Source: Argentina anserina
Lineage: Eukaryota > Streptophyta > Magnoliopsida > Rosales > Rosaceae
Length of the DNA: 64,000 nt
Direction: 5' to 3'
NCBI RefSeq assembly: GCF_933775445.1
Contig: NC_065877.1
Location: forward strand, 4,216,001 to 4,280,000
The position numbers were made by a program, and so were the translations under genes. The notes beneath the pieces are model-generated. The model searched no databases, was not told the DNA's origin, and saw only the letters and a program-made list of their open reading frames with translations. The stretch's first letter is position 1, and every line of letters begins with the position of its first letter. Positions 45,101 through 57,956 of this stretch are shown here, in pieces.

Positions 45101-47429
45101 CACTGTATTTTAGAGCACCAACTTTCAGAGAATTATCAGACGCAACTAAGTTTCAAAACCTGGAAAGGAGCTTGTGGACAAACCTTTTCCTCAATCCTGG
45201 TTCAGTTCAACTTCAAAACCCTATCTTCAATGTGGATGACTACCTTCAAGTACAGTTGGCACTCTTTCCATCTACAGGAACTTATTTTAATCGGTCAGAG
45301 ATTTTGAGGATTGGTTTTGATCTGAGCAATCAAACTTACAAGCCACCCGCAGAGTTTGGTCCCTATTATTTTATTACAGCTCCTTATACTTTCCGGGGTA
45401 ATTTTAGTCATACTTTTACTACACACGCACGCACGCGCACACACACACACATATTTGGGTCATAAAAGGAACTGACTAGAGAATCCAACTTCTTTCAGCC
45501 ACACATGGGAAATCTGTAAGCACTGGCGTTGTCATTGGAATAGCGATTGGTTGTACCCTTCTGGTTGTGGGATTAGTGGCAGTAGGAGTATATGCCGTTC
45601 GGCAAAAGAAACGTGCAGAAAGAGCCATTGGAACGAGCAGACCATTTGGTCAGTCATTGTTCTTGATGATATTTGGCTGGACTGAAATTTTGTCATCTGT
45701 ATGTTTCAGAGGAGCAATATTAGTTATGTTGGCTGATTTTATTATGGTTTTTGTATCTTTCAGCTTCTTGGGCACCCAGTGGAAAAGACACTGGGGGTGC
45801 ACCACAGTTAAAGGGAGCAAGATGGTTTTCCTATGAGGAGCTTAAGAAGTGCACCAATAATTTCTCTGACAGTAATGAGATAGGATCTGGCGGCTATGGC
45901 AAGGTAAAGATTCAAGTTTTGTATTGACATCTTATGAAACTCTGCTTCAAATTTCTGATGAAGGACCCTTTCTTTCTTTTTTTCGTTGGTTGGTTATCTT
46001 TAGGTTTACAGGGGCATGTTTGCTGATGGACTAGTTGTGGCAATCAAAAGAGCTCAGCAAGGATCAATGCAGGGGGGTCTTGAGTTCAAGACTGAAATTG
46101 AGTTGCTCTCACGAGTTCATCACAAAAATCTTGTTGGTCTCGTCGGGTTTTGTTTTGAACAAGGAGAACAGATGCTGGTTTACGAATATATGCCTAATGG
46201 AACACTTAGGGAAAGCTTGTCAGGTCAGTTCAAGGTTTTCAATACTTGTCTGTAGATAACCTGTTGGTAGTGAAGACAGTATGCAATCATCAGTTTGTGT
46301 AGTTTCAGCTGTTTCTCCTGTGTTTTTTTATGAGCTAATTTATACATATGTTTTTTTCTCTAAGAAGTACATGCATCCACCAAGGCCAATAAAAGCATAA
46401 TTCTCTAGTACTAGTGTAGAGTATAGAAAATCGACGGACCCTGTTTATATCATGTAGTGACGGACTTTATGCATATACCTGTAGGGAGATCTGGCATTCA
46501 TCTCGACTGGAAGAGAAGACTCCGCATCACTCTTGGGTCAGCGAGAGGAATAGCTTACCTGCATGAGCTTGCAAACCCTCCTATAATCCATAGAGATATC
46601 AAAACCACCAATATTTTATTGGATGAGCATTTAACTGCAAAGGTTGCAGATTTTGGCTTGTCCAAGCTGGTTTCTGACAGTGCTAAAGGGCATGTATCAA
46701 CTCAGGTCAAAGGCACACTGGTAGGTTTACGGCAGCATTTCTTATTATGCCATCTATGAGCTTCATTCATATAAAGATGATATACCAATTCATTTCCTTT
46801 TTGCTCTTTTATTTCTTCATTATGTACATTCAGATTGCTAAGTTTATTATAAGCCTCAAACAAAGCCTGAGCCGGGTATCAGTCTTTAGTTCTTATCGCA
46901 ATTTTCTGTTTGTTTGCAGGGATATCTGGATCCTGAATACTACATGACTCAACAGTTAACTGAGAAGAGCGATGTGTACAGTTTTGGAGTGGTTATGCTT
47001 GAGTTGATAACTGCAAAGCAACCAATTGACAAGGGAAAATACATTGTCCGCGAGGTGCGCATGGCAATGAACCAGGATGATAAAGAGCACTATGGGTTGA
47101 GGGATTTAATAGACCGAAACATTAGAAACTCAGGACCACTTATAGGGTTTGCGAGGTTCTTGGAGTTGGCCATGCAATGCGTTGAAGAATCAGCTGCAGA
47201 TCGTCCATCAATGAGTGATCTTGTGAAGGCTGTTGAAACCATTCTACAGAATGATGGAATGAATACAAACTCCACATCAGCCTCTTCATCTGCCACAGAT
47301 TTTAATACTTCAAAAGGTGCTAAACATCCATACAACGACGGTTTGGCGAAGAAGGATATGAGGGACAGCACTGGTGCCTTTGAATACAGTGGTGGATACA
47401 CTGTTTCTGCCAAAATCGAACCAAAATAG
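42130..47429 (+). CDS. LRR receptor-like kinase, subfamily VIII-1 (HPCA1/At5g49760 type)
   Basis: Nineteen exons: 42130-42208, 42523-42640, 42734-42805, 43016-43090, 43208-43279, 43373-43534, 43644-43718, 43883-43954, 44041-44112, 44204-44272, 44375-44449, 44562-44633, 44709-44843, 44937-45397, 45499-45648, 45764-45903, 46004-46223, 46485-46720, 46920-47429. They join to 954 residues, the usual family length. Signal peptide 1-23; LRRs to about 380; a membrane-proximal cysteine region (C413, C418, C429, C431) leading to [15 protein letters not shown]; membrane segment about 547-570; then a complete RD kinase: G-loop GSGGYGKV (627-634), lysine K648, HRDIKTTN (D744), DFG (D762), GYLDPEYYM. In Arabidopsis HPCA1 senses extracellular hydrogen peroxide through cysteines in this region. 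That this is the same function is inference. Plasma membrane. Confidence 0.9.
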
Positions 47430-48480
47430 CAATCAGTGCAGCACAGTTCCTGATCAGTTCATCTCTTCTCCTTCTGTATCCACATACATATTTTTTGATG
47501 TTTTCTGTATCCTATAGATACTAGGGAAATATATATATATAGCCTCTACTTCTCAAGTGTCAAATAGATTTGTGATTCTCATACCTGTGCAATGTGTCAG
47601 AGTTGCCTCAACAAATTTTGGCAAGTCCTGAGAGATGGCATCACATTTTTACAATGAGTTTCTCACTTCCACTAGCTACTTTCCAGAACAGAGTTTCCTT
47701 TTGTTTCTCCATTGAGACTTTGAGTGCTGTTAGCCCCTGAAGGAAGAAAAGCCAAATGCCGTTGCCCATACTTTATGGGATTAGAAAGAAAAAGAGCAGC
47801 ATTGCCCCTTTCTGGAAAGGTCATTGTGAGCCATTAATTTAATGCATCTCAAATTCACCAGGCCATATTCACCCATTACATTCTTTTTTGGATAATAAAT
47901 GATTGACAATTGGATTGGAGTATGTCTTCCGTATTATTGACTTACAAAGTTTAGTAAATAATGGCTCATATTTTAGCGTATTCAACAATGAGTACCATTA
48001 GTAACCTTTATCTGTTCGGAAGTAACCTTTGATCCAGAAAAAAAAACAATGAGTACCATTAGTGAATTTTTAAAATTATAAAATAGTATTATTTCCTATA
48101 ATAAATTAGAAAAAGATCATCACTTATTATTTAATTATAAAAATGTCTCACTTTATTTTCCAGACTGTTTTACCATTTCTTCTTTATCATCATCATCTTC
48201 TTCTAATTCTAGTCATAACTTTATAGTTTGATGATGGATTTGAGCGTGGTTGGTATCGTTAGAAAGATCTATTTCCCCTCTTCCATTTGATATCATACCC
48301 ATACAAGGCGCAACAACCTTCGCAACGGGCTGTCATCGTCCATGGTGGTGCTCCAAGCAATTATCGATGAAACCGAAGCTTAAGACTCCCTAATTCTTGT
48401 TATTCTTTTCATTCTGAGCATACTCATACTAATATCATTTGAGTTTTAACATAATTTTGCTTATTTAGACATTTTCTCTC
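47430..48480. other. 3' flank of the receptor kinase gene and spacer
   Basis: The 3' UTR probably ends near 47550. The remainder is AT-rich with a repeated CAATGAGTACCATTAGT (47988 and 48047). No gene. Confidence 0.5.
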
Positions 48481-48913
48481 AGCATGTCACACTCGTTGTC
48501 ACACTCATTGTTACCCCCGCTATCACACCATATGTCATGTCCCCTATCAGCTGTCACACTACCTATTACACCCTATGTCACACCCCATGTCACACTACAT
48601 GTCACACCCGATGTCACACCCCCTGTCACACATGTCACACTACATATCACACCCCTTGTCACACCCACTGTCACACCTGTCACACTCACTGTCACACTTG
48701 TTGTCACCCATGTCACACTACATATCACACGTGCTGTCACCTCTGTCACATTACTTATCACACCCACTGACACACTTTTTGTCACACCCCTATCACCCAT
48801 GTCACACTACCTATTACACCTTCTGTCACACTACTTGTAACACTCGTTGTCACACCTCATGTCACATCTCCTGTCACCCCATGTCACACTACCTTTCACA
48901 CCTTCTGTCACAC
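48481..48913. repeat. GTCACAC tandem array, left part
   Basis: Dense degenerate repeats of TGTCACACC / TGTCACAC with variable 4-8 base spacers (ACTACCTAT, CCCATGT, CCCACT). The array reads open in several frames on both strands only because of its periodicity. It continues at 50455 after an inserted LTR. Confidence 0.9.
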
Positions 48914-50454
48914 TGATGTGTCTTAAAATGTTACTCGCAAGCGCACGAATCTATTGTAGCACAGATATGCAAGAGCAAGGACGAACCCACATGGAATGTA
49001 TGATATTAGGAAAAAGCTAATCAAATCTAAATTAATTTAACACTAACCTAGTTGAATAAAATTTGGTTATGAAGTAGCTAAAATAAAGACAAAATAAAGA
49101 GATAATGATTACCTTGATGACGCAGTAACTAATGTATCGAATTTCACCACATTAATCAATAAGTCTCGATATGTTATCTACTAATTCCCAAATAGGAGTA
49201 GCAATCTATAAATCAATCTAATGTTTTCTCAAGATTTATCAATGAAGCACACATGAATAAATTCTATTATAGACTCTTCTTCGCTTCTTAATTATGAACG
49301 CCAAAGCATCACTTGTACATAAACTTATTGAAACTACAAAAGATCAAAATGTTGCTAAGCATCAGATGTGAAACAAACTCATTTGAATAACAAGAGATCA
49401 AACGATTTCATATTAACATGGTACAAAATCAAGCATGGATTAATAAAAGTGACTTCTGAACTACCAAAAATGCATGACATTAGAGGTGAAATGAACAAAT
49501 ATTTTATTAATACATATTAAAGCAAGAATCATAGGCATGGAATATGTGATTAGGGATTTAAATAGATAATTGAATAAAACTTATTTCATAATATGGTTTC
49601 ATCCTTAACTTTAGTTAAGGAAATTTAACAATACATAATACAAACTAAAAACATGCTCAAAACTATAAAATGCAACATAGGAAATAGCTAAGGAAATGGA
49701 AGAACAAAGAGCAACAATGTGTCTCTCAAATCTCCTCACTCTCCTCTTCCTTATTCTCATGAAACAACATCTATTTATAGGGAAACAAAGATCTTCACTC
49801 TAGCTTCTATCTCCATGTGAATATGACTTTCCCTCTTTCAAAATTCTCAAGCTTGATGGCAATAAGTCTTCACTCATAAATGATTCCATACATCACTCAT
49901 CTCCTCATCAAATTCCATTTGCCCTCTCTCTCTCAATTTCCATGTGGAAAAAATGAATGCTAAGAACACAATCTTTGAAAGAGTGAAAAGTTAATTCATT
50001 CTTTCAAGCAAGCTTGCTTCTAGCCACCTTATTTCACGGGAAAATTTCTCATGCATCTTTCATGATCTATCTAGCTTCCATTTTTATGTATGTATCTATG
50101 ATTTAAACAAGCAAAAGTAAATTCAACAATTGATGGCTAAGGTAATATTTTCAATACAACACACTTAATGCAATGAGAATGCATTCCATCAATTGTAGGC
50201 TACACATGTTATGAGAACAAGAAGAATGTGGTGAACTTATTTGCTTATTAAAATGGAAAAATACTCATGTTAAATCAAGGACTCAATTGACCATATGAAA
50301 ATAGATAAATCGCTTCAATATCTTTAACATTTTATTAATGTAAGACAAATACTTATAAGGACACAATATCAAACTAAATGACTCAAATTAATAAAAATAA
50401 GTCACCAACAAATATAAATAAGGGAGAATAATATGATATATAATGTGCTCATCA
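48914..50454 (-). mobile_element. Solo LTR inserted in the GTCACAC array
   Basis: 1541 bp from TGATGTGTCTTAAAATG to GTGCTCATCA, flanked on both sides by CACAC (48909-48913 and 50455-50459). On the minus strand it starts TGATGAGCACATTATATATC and ends near GATTCGTGCGCTTGCGAGTA, a phrase I know from plant LTR ends; hence the minus assignment. No coding domain. CACAC as target site is partly trivial in this repeat, but the repeat does resume cleanly after the insert. Confidence 0.7.
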
Positions 50455-50665
50455 CACACCCTATGTCACACTACATGTAACACACGCTGTCACATCCCAT
50501 ATTACACCCGATGTCGCACTGTCACACCCCCTGTCACAATCTCTGTCGCACTACCTCACACCGGCTATCACAACCCTTGTCACAACTTCTGTCACACTAC
50601 CTATCACACCCGTTGTCACACTACCTGTCACACTACCTATCACACCCGCTATCACACCCAAGAAG
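50455..50665. repeat. GTCACAC tandem array, right part
   Basis: Same units as 48481-48913 (CTGTCACACTACCTATCACA, CCCGTTGTCACAC). The two parts form one array of about 640 bp if the LTR is removed. Confidence 0.9.
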
Positions 50666-51594
50666 AATAAGAAACTGCTCTAAGCACCCCTCATCACCAT
50701 TTTCTCTGATTTAGGCATTTCCGGCAAGCCTTTCTTCAACATCAGCCCTTGTCTTTCCATCAACCTCCTCTTTCCGTCGACATCATCATCATCATCGTGG
50801 TCACCCAACAAATTGATCAGTGCACCCATCATCATCATCATGTCAAATACCCAATCTCTTTGGTTGGTGTTGCAGATGTTCTTGTGTCTGGCGACGACCA
50901 TGGCAAAGATGACAACGTCGACCATGGCGGAAGATGGAGCAGCAAATCTCGGAATTGTGTGGCGGAGGGAGGCAACAACGTTAACGATGGAGATGGTGGT
51001 GTCGGTGAAGCTAACCTGGAAGAGAATGGAGCTAAGAGAGGAGAAGAGGGCGGTGAAGCTGCCGGCGATGGGGAGTTCAGAAGAGCTCGATCTAATTTAG
51101 ATCGAGTCGGAGATTGGGATTTTGGAGAGCTCATCCCCTTGTTGTCGATGGAGTCGTGTTACCGTCTTGGCCTCGGTGGCATCGTCAGTGTCTACATCGC
51201 GATGGTGTTGTGATTTGTAATCGTTGCATACCTTCTTCTTTTTTGTTGAAATAATGATTTTTAGTAAATATCACAGGTTGTAAATATCTTCAAGATTATG
51301 TGCAACGCTTTAAGGGTGTTTTTAAGATGACTTTTTTAGAATTTTTGAATCTTGTTTGATTTTTTTAATTACATGTGTTAAATGTGTTTTTTTAATATAA
51401 AAAGTCATTTAAAAAAATTATTTGTTCAGAAGAGACAATACAGTAACACCTTTGCATTTTTCCCTCCTAATTTCATTTTTCTTGCACAATAATTGCTTGC
51501 TCATCTCATTAATATATGGTAGGCAACCTCCCACTACATATATAAAGTTTTAATGATGGAAGACCATCTCATTTTTTTGTCATAAATAGACTAT
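50666..51594. other. Unassigned region with GC-richer open frames
   Basis: At 50749-51213 (plus) and 50838-51134 (minus) there are overlapping open frames. The plus frame begins with a run of Ile and His from (ATC)n-like sequence and is then Gly/Glu/Asp-rich; the minus frame is Ser/Pro-rich. Neither shows a domain. It may be a decayed gene fragment or a coding-like repeat. I do not call a gene. Confidence 0.3.
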
Positions 51595-51839
51595 GAAGCA
51601 CGGACACATGCTATGGACACCGTATTGCGTGTCCGACACAGATACAGACACGTTCGGACACGCGAGTATTTGAATCGAAAACGCGAGTATCCGAATCGGA
51701 CACGCGGACACACACCAACTCATAATAAAAGTGAAAGTGTTTATGGTGAGATTCGAACCTTGGTCATCTAAGGCACTCAACAACTCCTCAACTATTCCAA
51801 CAGATTCAGTTTTTATTATATTTATGATTTTATGCACAC

Positions 51840-51879
<40 letters not shown>

Positions 51880-52175
51880 AGAGAAACTCGTGATAAAAAT
51901 AAGAATGTTTGTGGTGAGATTCGAACCTTAGTTATCTAAGGTACTTATCAAATCCTTAGTCATTCTAACAAGTTATGTTTTCATCATTTTAATGTACACT
52001 TTGAGTCTTTGACATATATATACATTTAAAATTTTAAATACTTTCAAATTTATAAATTAATTAATATTTAATTAACATGTCCACCACGTGTCCGTATCAA
52101 AAAAAAATTAATATATACCGTGTTTACGTATCAAATCGTGTCTAAAACGGACACTTGTGTACGTGTCCGTGCTAC
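51595..52175. mobile_element. Short TIR element with internal duplication
   Basis: Ends are complementary: AGCACGGACAC at 51597 and GTGTCCGTGCT ending near 52173, and CGGACAC motifs recur just inside both ends. Two related blocks of about 170 bases each contain GGTGAGATTCGAACC (51745 and 51913), the complement of a tRNA/SINE B-box-like GGTTCGAATC. They are separated by an (AT)n run at 51844-51876. No coding capacity. No clear target duplication, so the class (MITE or other) is uncertain. Confidence 0.55.
51844..51876. repeat. (AT)n microsatellite
   Basis: Uninterrupted AT dinucleotides, about 16 units. Confidence 0.95.
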
Positions 52176-52892
52176 TTAATAAATATAAGACCATGTCTTA
52201 TTTAATAGAAAAAGTCAAAAACAGAATGATAGAGACTGGTTTATCAAAGAGTGCCATGACACCAAAACTTGAGAATCTGCTCCAAAAGTAAACACCTGAA
52301 AGAACCCTAAACAGGAAAGCAATTTAGAGTTATTACCAAAAATATTAAAAAAAAAAAAAAAGAAGAAGAAAAAACCAAAAAAAGGTCTGAGCCCAAGTCA
52401 CTAGTGAACAACCTCAACATGTGAAGTGGATCTGACTTAAAAATAAAAAAGATAATTAATTTTTTTAAATAATTTAAAAAATTTAAAAGAAGAGTGGCAA
52501 TAATAATTACTGACCTTTTAACCAGAGAAGAGGGTAAGAATAAAAAGAGTATGAAGCTCTTTCCGCAGAATCTCTCTCACAGTTTTTGGTGTCAAATTAG
52601 GGAATGCCGTACACAGCCCAGGCTTGATTTGATTTGAATCCCAGTCACTCTCTCTCTCTTTCTCATTCTTTCTCTACAGAGCTGCCATAACCGCACTGCA
52701 AGCATCTGAACCATACGCGCCGCGGAACAACCGCACCTTTTTGGCTTTTCCAGCGCTTCGGTTTTCGAGTTTGCCGCATTCCGAAACCAGACGAAGAAGA
52801 AGAAGAAGCTAGGAGGAGGAGGAATTTAAGAATCGTCGTCGCCGTGGATGGTGGAATGAAATCGGATTAGGCGACGGCGGCGGGAGAGAGAG
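52176..52892. other. Upstream region and 5' leader of the GAUT7-like gene
   Basis: AT-rich promoter region followed from about 52560 by CT-rich (TCTCTCTCTCTTTCTC) and GAAGAAGAAG tracts typical of plant 5' UTRs. The start codon is at 52893. Confidence 0.5.
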
Positions 52893-55800
52893 ATGGCGTA
52901 CGCCGGAAAGAAGAGATGGAAAGGATTGGTGGTTGGAGTTTTAGGCCTCGTGATACTATCTATGCTCGTTCCTCTTCTCTTCCTTCTCGGAATTCATAAT
53001 GGCTTTCAAGGTCAGTAGAGAGCCACACACACTCTACACTCAGATCTGTTTGTTTCAGATCTGATTTGAAATCGAATTTGTGACTCTAGTTTCTGGATGC
53101 TTCTGGATCTCTCTGTGCGTTTAACCTTTTGCGTTTTCGTGTTTGCATTGTGCAGGTTATGGTTCGGAGCAGCCGAATTCGCCTACTGTAAGCTTCTGCT
53201 TTGTTCTTTTTGGTTAGGATTTGATTTTCGATTGCCGCATTGTTGGTGTTGATCTTAGTCATTGTGTTTTTGTGATTTCAGCATACCACACCGATCATCA
53301 TCAAAGAAAATGAGGAACAAGAGGTGTGTTTTCGATCAATTTACGTAGGGATTTAGTGAGGCGCACACACACACACATTGCTTGTAAGGATTTTGTATTG
53401 GGGACTAAAGATTGTTGATTTCTTGCAGGAGGATCATGTAAAGCATGTAGAGAATTTTGTGAAACATTTTACTCCGCCAATTTTTAAGGTTCGTTTCCGT
53501 ATTGATGTTATGGTTGTATGCTTGCCTTCATTCTTGGTGACTTGGTCCTGCTATTCGGCTAGTTTAAGGATCACAATGCTCCAACTATAGGAAATAAGCT
53601 TGTAGTTGAGTCATCAGGTGACTGATATGTGTATCTTCACAGTGATAAGCTCTACCCTGGTCTTTGAGACAGTATAGTCCTTGAGGTATAAACCATGGCA
53701 TATTACAACTATAGTGCAAACTGAGCTCTGATACATACAGTGAAACTCTACCCTAGTCTTTGAGGTAGTTTAGTCCTCGAGTTGTAAACCATGGCACATT
53801 ACAATTATTGTACAAACTTGGCTCTGATGCATCTGCTTGTGTGACTATAAATTTATAAATTGGTAACAGATTCTATAAAATTGGTATGTTTACATTTGGC
53901 GTTCTAAACTTTTAGGTATTGGTGTGTAATGGAATTAATTAACCCCGGTTGCTGGGTCTAGTGACCTCTCATCCCTACTCTATGCTGGAGGTTAAGTGTC
54001 AAGGTTCAATTCAAGATGATGTATGAATTCTGCTCCTGTGATTTTGTTGCCGAATTGCACTCGTGTCATTTTTCTAGTGAATAAAAAAGCGATATAGGAT
54101 TGTTGGACATAGTGTAAACAATATATGAATGCCACCTAATTCTAACAGATCTACTTCACATGACTTTAAGGAAATTATAATGTTTCTAGGAAATTTAAAT
54201 GGTACAATGTCGCATGTTATGCTATACGGAGATATGCGGCCGTGATGTACACAAAATGCATGAAGATTACCAGTATATGTTGTGCATCATAATGCATGAA
54301 GATTCATTATCTCAATTACAGCATGATTCATATGACCTGATTGTTATTTTTTCTTTTTATTCCTTTTTACCAGGATATACTAAAGAATATCACACACAAA
54401 GCTGAAAATACAACCAAAAATCAGGTCCCGCTGCAAAAGAAACCAGAAGGTCTGTTATATCTCAATATTGTACACTTGTCTCTTTGATTGTCACTTGATA
54501 GATATTAACTTATATTTTATTTTAATAGTTACAGAGATTCAAGCTCCGCCTCGGGACGTTCCACTATCCCTGTCTATAAAAAATGTACAAATGAACATAT
54601 TGCTCTGTCTGTCTGTCTCTCTCTATATATATATATATTTGTGTGTGTGTGCGTGTGTGTGTGTGTGTTTCTTTTTTGGGGTAATCACATTTGCTTTGAC
54701 TAATCTGAATTTGTTTTTTTACAGAACTCCAAGGTTGAAAAGGTGGAAATGATTGATTATGCCAAAGGTGGTATTGATGAAAGTGGGAAAATATGTCAAG
54801 TGAAATTTGGGAGTTACTGTCTTTGGCGTCAAGAACATAAAGAAGACATGAAGGATTCAATGGTGAAGAAGCTGAAGGATTCACTATTTGTGGCAAGAGC
54901 ATATTTTCCTACTATTGCAAAACTTCCATCCCAACGCAAGTTTTCTAGTGAAATGAAACAAAACATTCAAGAGCTGGAGAAAGTTCTTAGTGAAAGTACT
55001 ACAGATGCTGATCTTCCATCACAGTAAGTCATGGAAAATTTTATATATTTCCCCACTCACTGTTCATCGTCAATGACAGTCATGTAATGATTCTTACTGT
55101 TAAACATATGGCTGTCGCAATCGATGTTTTAGAATGCCAAATATTCTTATTTTCCCACTGTTCTTCATCAATGAGAATTATAAAATGACTCCTACTGTTA
55201 CACATCTATGGCTGTCAAATTGATGTATTAAAATCTACTATCAGAGTTCGCATGTTGCATCCATCTGGTATTGATAGTGCTCACATTTCACTAAGTTATT
55301 CTTTGTTGGTGCTTAGTCATGCTGTTTTTGATATTTCTTCTGATTTTGGGTATTGCTAATGTCTCAGACTGCCCAACAAACTAAGCACAATTCCAATTGT
55401 TTTGTCAGGATTGGGAAGAAGCTTGAGAGGATGCAAGCTGTAATAGCGAAAGCCAAAACCTTTCCTGTGGAATGCCATAATGTTGATAAGAAGCTGGGAC
55501 AAATATTTGATATGACTGCAGATGAAGCTAACTTCCACATGAAACAAAGTGTCTTTCTCTACCAACTTGCAGTCCAGACTATGCCAAAGAGTCTCCACTG
55601 CTTGTCTATGAGACTGACTGTGGAATTTTTCAGAGATCCTGTTTACAATACAGAGTCTCTGGCGAGCAAGTACAATGATCCTGCATTGCGGCACTATGTC
55701 ATATTCTCCACCAATGTACTTGCATCATCAGTTGTAATCAACTCAACTGTAGTGCATGCAAAAGTATGAATCTGGCCTCTTCCATGTGTATCCAACTGTA

Positions 55801-56836
55801 ATTGCTATCTTTCTTGGTGATAAATACTAAATAACTAATTTGCAATGTTTCAGGAAAGTGGGAAACTGGTTTTTCATGTGCTGACGAATCAAGAGAATTA
55901 TTTTGCGTTGAAACTATGGTTCTTTAGAAATACTTATAAAGAAGCCATTGTTCAGGTGTTAAACCTGGAGGACCTAGACAACCGCAAATTATACTTGTCA
56001 TTGCCTGTGGAATTCCGTGTTTCCTTGGGCATTGGTACAGAAGCTAGAACGGAATACTTGTCTATTTTTTCTCATTCACACTATCTTCTTCCCGAGATAT
56101 TCCAGAATTTGGAGAAAGTTGTGGTTTTGGATGAAGATGTTGTTGTACAGCAGGACTTGTCTGCACTTTGGACCATTAACATGGGAGGAAAAGTTAACGC
56201 TGCTGTACAGTTCTGCTCAGTGAAGTTGAGTAATCTTCTGAAGAGCTCTGTTGGTGAGAACAGTTTCGATAAAACCTCATGTGCTTGGATGTCTGGATTG
56301 AATGTCATTGATCTGGTTAAGTGGAGAGAACTTGATCTCACTGAAACTTACCGAAAGTTTGTAAATGAGGTGAGTATCATTCAGCTTGTCCTAATATCTA
56401 TGATCAGTGCAACTATTGTTTAAGCTACCTGTGGTTTTGTTGATTCTTTATAGCAAACATTTCCCATTTTCGTTTTTAAATGTGTGCTTATGTCTAGCGT
56501 ATTATTCATGTCCCACTTAGAATATCTGATTTATTTGCTTCCCCGTCTTAATGACAGGCGAGCACCCAAGAGGTGCAAAATGAAGCTGCTGCGTTGCAAG
56601 CAAGCTTGCTAACCTTTAAGGACTTGATTTATCCTCTCGATGGTGTGTGGGCTCTCTCTGGACTGGGAAATGACTATAATATTGATATTGCTGCAGTAAC
56701 AAAAGCTGCAGTGCTGCACTACAATGGAAAGATGAAACCTTGGCTTGATTTAGGAATCCCAAAATATAAGGTTTTCTGGAAGAGATATCTGAACCGAGAA
56801 GATCAGTTTTTAACCGACTGCAACGTGAATTCATAG
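52893..56836 (+). CDS. GAUT7: Galacturonosyltransferase 7-like protein (GT8 family)
   Basis: Ten exons: 52893-53010, 53156-53187, 53282-53323, 53429-53488, 54374-54449, 54529-54584, 54725-55023, 55409-55763, 55854-56369, 56558-56836. They join to 610 residues (Arabidopsis GAUT7 is about this size). Type II membrane topology: MAYAGKKRWKG, then a hydrophobic segment at about 11-33 (VVGVLGLVILSMLVPLLFLL), an acidic/basic stem, then the GT8 domain with FHVLTNQENYFALKLWFFRN, DED (residues 439-441) followed by VVVQQDLSALW, and the C-terminal HYNGKMKPW motif. In Arabidopsis GAUT7 anchors GAUT1 in the Golgi for homogalacturonan (pectin) synthesis and is itself thought to be inactive. Convergent with SCARECROW. 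Intron 4 carries a two-copy repeat of about 96 bp (53650-53840). Confidence 0.9.
53650..53840 (+). repeat. Two-copy tandem repeat in GAUT7 intron 4
   Basis: CTCTACCCTGGTCTTTGAG at 53650 recurs at about 53746 with few changes. The copies continue through AAACCATGGCA and GCTCTGAT. Confidence 0.8.
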
Positions 56837-57956
56837 TGAGCTGATTGCCCTTGTTTTACAGCTAGAGGTTCTCCAAGACATGGGGATTGAGAAGCACTAA
56901 CCAGTCTATCTATTCTATGGGTGCCGAAATTTTTTATCAGGCTTCCAAAGCATATTTGATTCTGTGGAAGCCATAGCCGCGCTGAGTTTCAAACACAGTT
57001 GTAATTTTTTGGTAAATAAAAGACCTTAAAATTTATTCTTTCTGGAAGAGCAGATGGATGGAGCTCCCAGATGACAACATAAGCTTCGAGTTACCATTGG
57101 GGGATGGAAGGTGATGCTCCTAGGGAGTGGTTTGAAGAAAATTATTGCTTAGTGGAAAAGCTGTGCAGCAAATAATTTTGTACACACTGCAAGGATGCAT
57201 TGTTTGTTTGTCAAAAAATGTGATTCAATTACCATTCGTGATATAAACAACTGTTTGCTGAGAAACCAAGTAGTCGTTAGCTTTATGCCCTTCACAGGAA
57301 TCATTCTTCCTATGACTTTTCAGGTTGTATTTTATTTTTGAGCTTTTGTTTATGTTATTGTTAGGTGATTTCAAATCCCTGTTCTTTTTTATTTTCCAAA
57401 TATATCCTGCATCAGTTCTGTGAAACAGATCAATTCAATTTAAATTGGGCATTCTCAAATTCCTCTCTTTCACTCTAATTAGTTACGACTTACAACTATG
57501 CTGAAGTCCCATCAATACAGCCATAGAATCCTTCAACCTCTTCAAGGCTATGGCAATTGGCAAGGTATGTACCCCTTTTTCAACCAACTTTTTCGCCTGG
57601 ATACATCAATTTGACGGTTAATATTATTTTATTAACGGCGTCAGAAAAATAATATTAATTGTAAGCTGGATGTATAGCGATGTAGATTATCCACCTTAAT
57701 AAGGCTGGTTTTGTGAACGAGTTGATTGCCTTTTTTTGACTTCCGACCCTTGCTCTGGTCTTGCTACTGCTTTTATTTTTTACCCTTGCTTCTGTCGTGC
57801 TACCGGTGCTAGTGCTTTTATTTAGCTCTTCGTTTAACGCCTAACTAATCCTTATCAGGCAAAAATTTCTTCCACAAACTTCCTGATAGATGGATTTCAA
57901 CTAAACAAAAATTATAACCGGGCAACGGATTACGGATAATACATTCAAAAACAAGC
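56837..57956. other. Convergent 3' region of GAUT7-like and SCARECROW genes
   Basis: 3' UTRs of both genes and spacer. No further gene is supported. Confidence 0.5.

Noticed and set aside
48484..48916. Open frames of about 75-118 residues on both strands across the GTCACAC array
   Set aside because: They arise from the repeat periodicity, read open in several frames at once and encode only repeats such as SHPLSH or HTTYHT.
51745..51927. tRNA gene on the minus strand
   Set aside because: Only a B-box-like motif is present; there is no A box, anticodon arm or acceptor stem.
54626..54668. (TA)n/(GT)n stretch in GAUT7 intron 6 as a functional element
   Set aside because: Simple microsatellite in an intron; nothing suggests a role.
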